Shown piece by piece: positions 63,361 to 64,000 of a stretch of DNA of 64,000 nt (positions within the stretch are counted from its first letter, which is position 1; each line of letters begins with the position of its first letter). Origin of the DNA: Paraspadella gotoi (Eukaryota; Chaetognatha). Location of the stretch: assembly GCA_051294375.1 (NCBI GenBank), contig CM119267.1, positions 20,833,476 through 20,897,475 on the forward strand, written 5' to 3'. The notes under the pieces were generated by a model, which did no database searches, was not told where the DNA came from, and saw only the letters and a list, made by a program, of their open reading frames with translations. The position numbers and the translations under genes are program-made.

Positions 63361-64000
63361 GTTTGCATCTTTGGCTGAGGTCCAGAGCATTTTTGCTTGA
63401 CTTTGTTTGCTCGGGCAGAGTCAATTCCAATTTTACGTTATTGAGAGGCTAATGCGGCCGCTGTTTGTTTATCTATGCAAAGATGTTCTGAATCAGTCAT
63501 GGATCATAGTGGTAAGTTAGCTGCGTTTTCATATTGAATTTGGGGTTCTGTGGCTTGGAGCGCCCATATTCGCTAATATCGTCGTTCATTGTCGTCTCGC
63601 ATACGTCTTTGGCGGCCAAACATTTTCGTAGGTTTGTCAGTAATTGTAAAGTACATGCATATGTTGTACATGCCGTTTCAAGGTCTGTCTAGCTATCGCG
63701 TCTTAGACTTCGGCCATCGCGCTGGGTCTTTGTCACGTTCTTTGGTACCTCTGGGAATAGATTTGTCCGTCATATATTTAAGGGTTAAAGAAACATAAAA
63801 AGGTGCCATAATGGGGTAGACTATGTTGTGTAGCCTTCTGCGCCCTTCGTCAGTCAATCTTCTGGTTTTTTGTCCATTATTTCTATGGGACCATCACGTC
63901 GTAAAGATAAAGGTCGTCGGTTGTTGAATATGAGCGGGCGGAGCGCGTATTTCGGCCGTTGTCATTGTCGGGTCTCTCGGTTGTCTTCTGGCGCCAACAT
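63361..64000. other. Unassigned sequence at window end
   Basis: No exon is supported. At the very end, TGGCGCCAACA (63986-63996) resembles an LTR-retrotransposon primer-binding site and could mark the edge of an element continuing beyond the window, but no LTR pair is visible. Confidence 0.3.

Noticed and set aside
63986-64000. LTR retrotransposon starting at the window edge (TGGCGCCAACA as primer-binding site)
   Set aside because: No LTR repeat pair is inside the window and only 11 bases support it. Recorded as a weak possibility only.

Overview
The window is animal (metazoan) nuclear DNA, probably from an invertebrate. Genes are split by mostly short GT-AG introns, dinucleotide (GA/CT)n and trinucleotide microsatellites are extremely dense, and three decayed non-LTR retrotransposons are visible. 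The gene families do not fix the phylum. Only five genes are well supported, plus one tentative gene. Most long open frames are low-complexity (RE)n, (SL)n or poly-D/T/R readings of microsatellites.

Layout. 1-26.7 kb is non-genic: GA/CT tracts, a roughly 1.8 kb near-duplicate pair around a 25-N gap (2.8-6.5 kb), dispersed repeats, a plus-strand LINE with a hairpin-repeat 3' tail (11.2-15.1 kb), and a minus-strand jockey-like LINE (17.7-21.8 kb). 26.8-31.6 kb holds a two-domain sulfurtransferase (MPST/rhodanese type) with a partly duplicated exon pair and indel damage. 32.5-43.7 kb is the most interesting part: three paralogous secreted proteins, two in tandem on + and one convergent on -. Each has a signal peptide, a long helical N-region, a Cys-rich GCC2/GCC3-like module, a coiled coil and a shortened fibrinogen-related (FReD) domain. 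The minus gene keeps three introns that the two plus genes lack. A miniature LTR element (TRIM) sits in an intron of the second gene, and a solo LTR of the same family sits in the third. 44-53.6 kb is low complexity, then a 1.4-1.7 kb sequence present three times, the last copy inverted to make a large palindrome, with a perfect 70-bp tandem array inserted in one copy. 53.7-59.8 kb is a Ly6/three-finger GPI-type protein gene whose C-terminus runs into a GA microsatellite; a CR1/L2-like LINE lies antisense in its intron. 60-64 kb has minisatellites and a tentative Arg/Glu- and Ala-rich gene.

Assembly caution. There are 14 N gaps, seven of them exactly 25 N. Several near-duplicates that differ by many single-base indels abut 25-N gaps, which looks like gap filling with noisy long reads. 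Duplications, the palindrome and frameshifts next to those gaps should not be read as biology without raw-read support.

How the genes relate: the three FReD genes look like a local cluster of secreted, oligomerising recognition proteins. The Ly6 protein would be cell-surface anchored. The sulfurtransferase is a housekeeping sulfur/H2S enzyme with no evident functional link to its neighbours.
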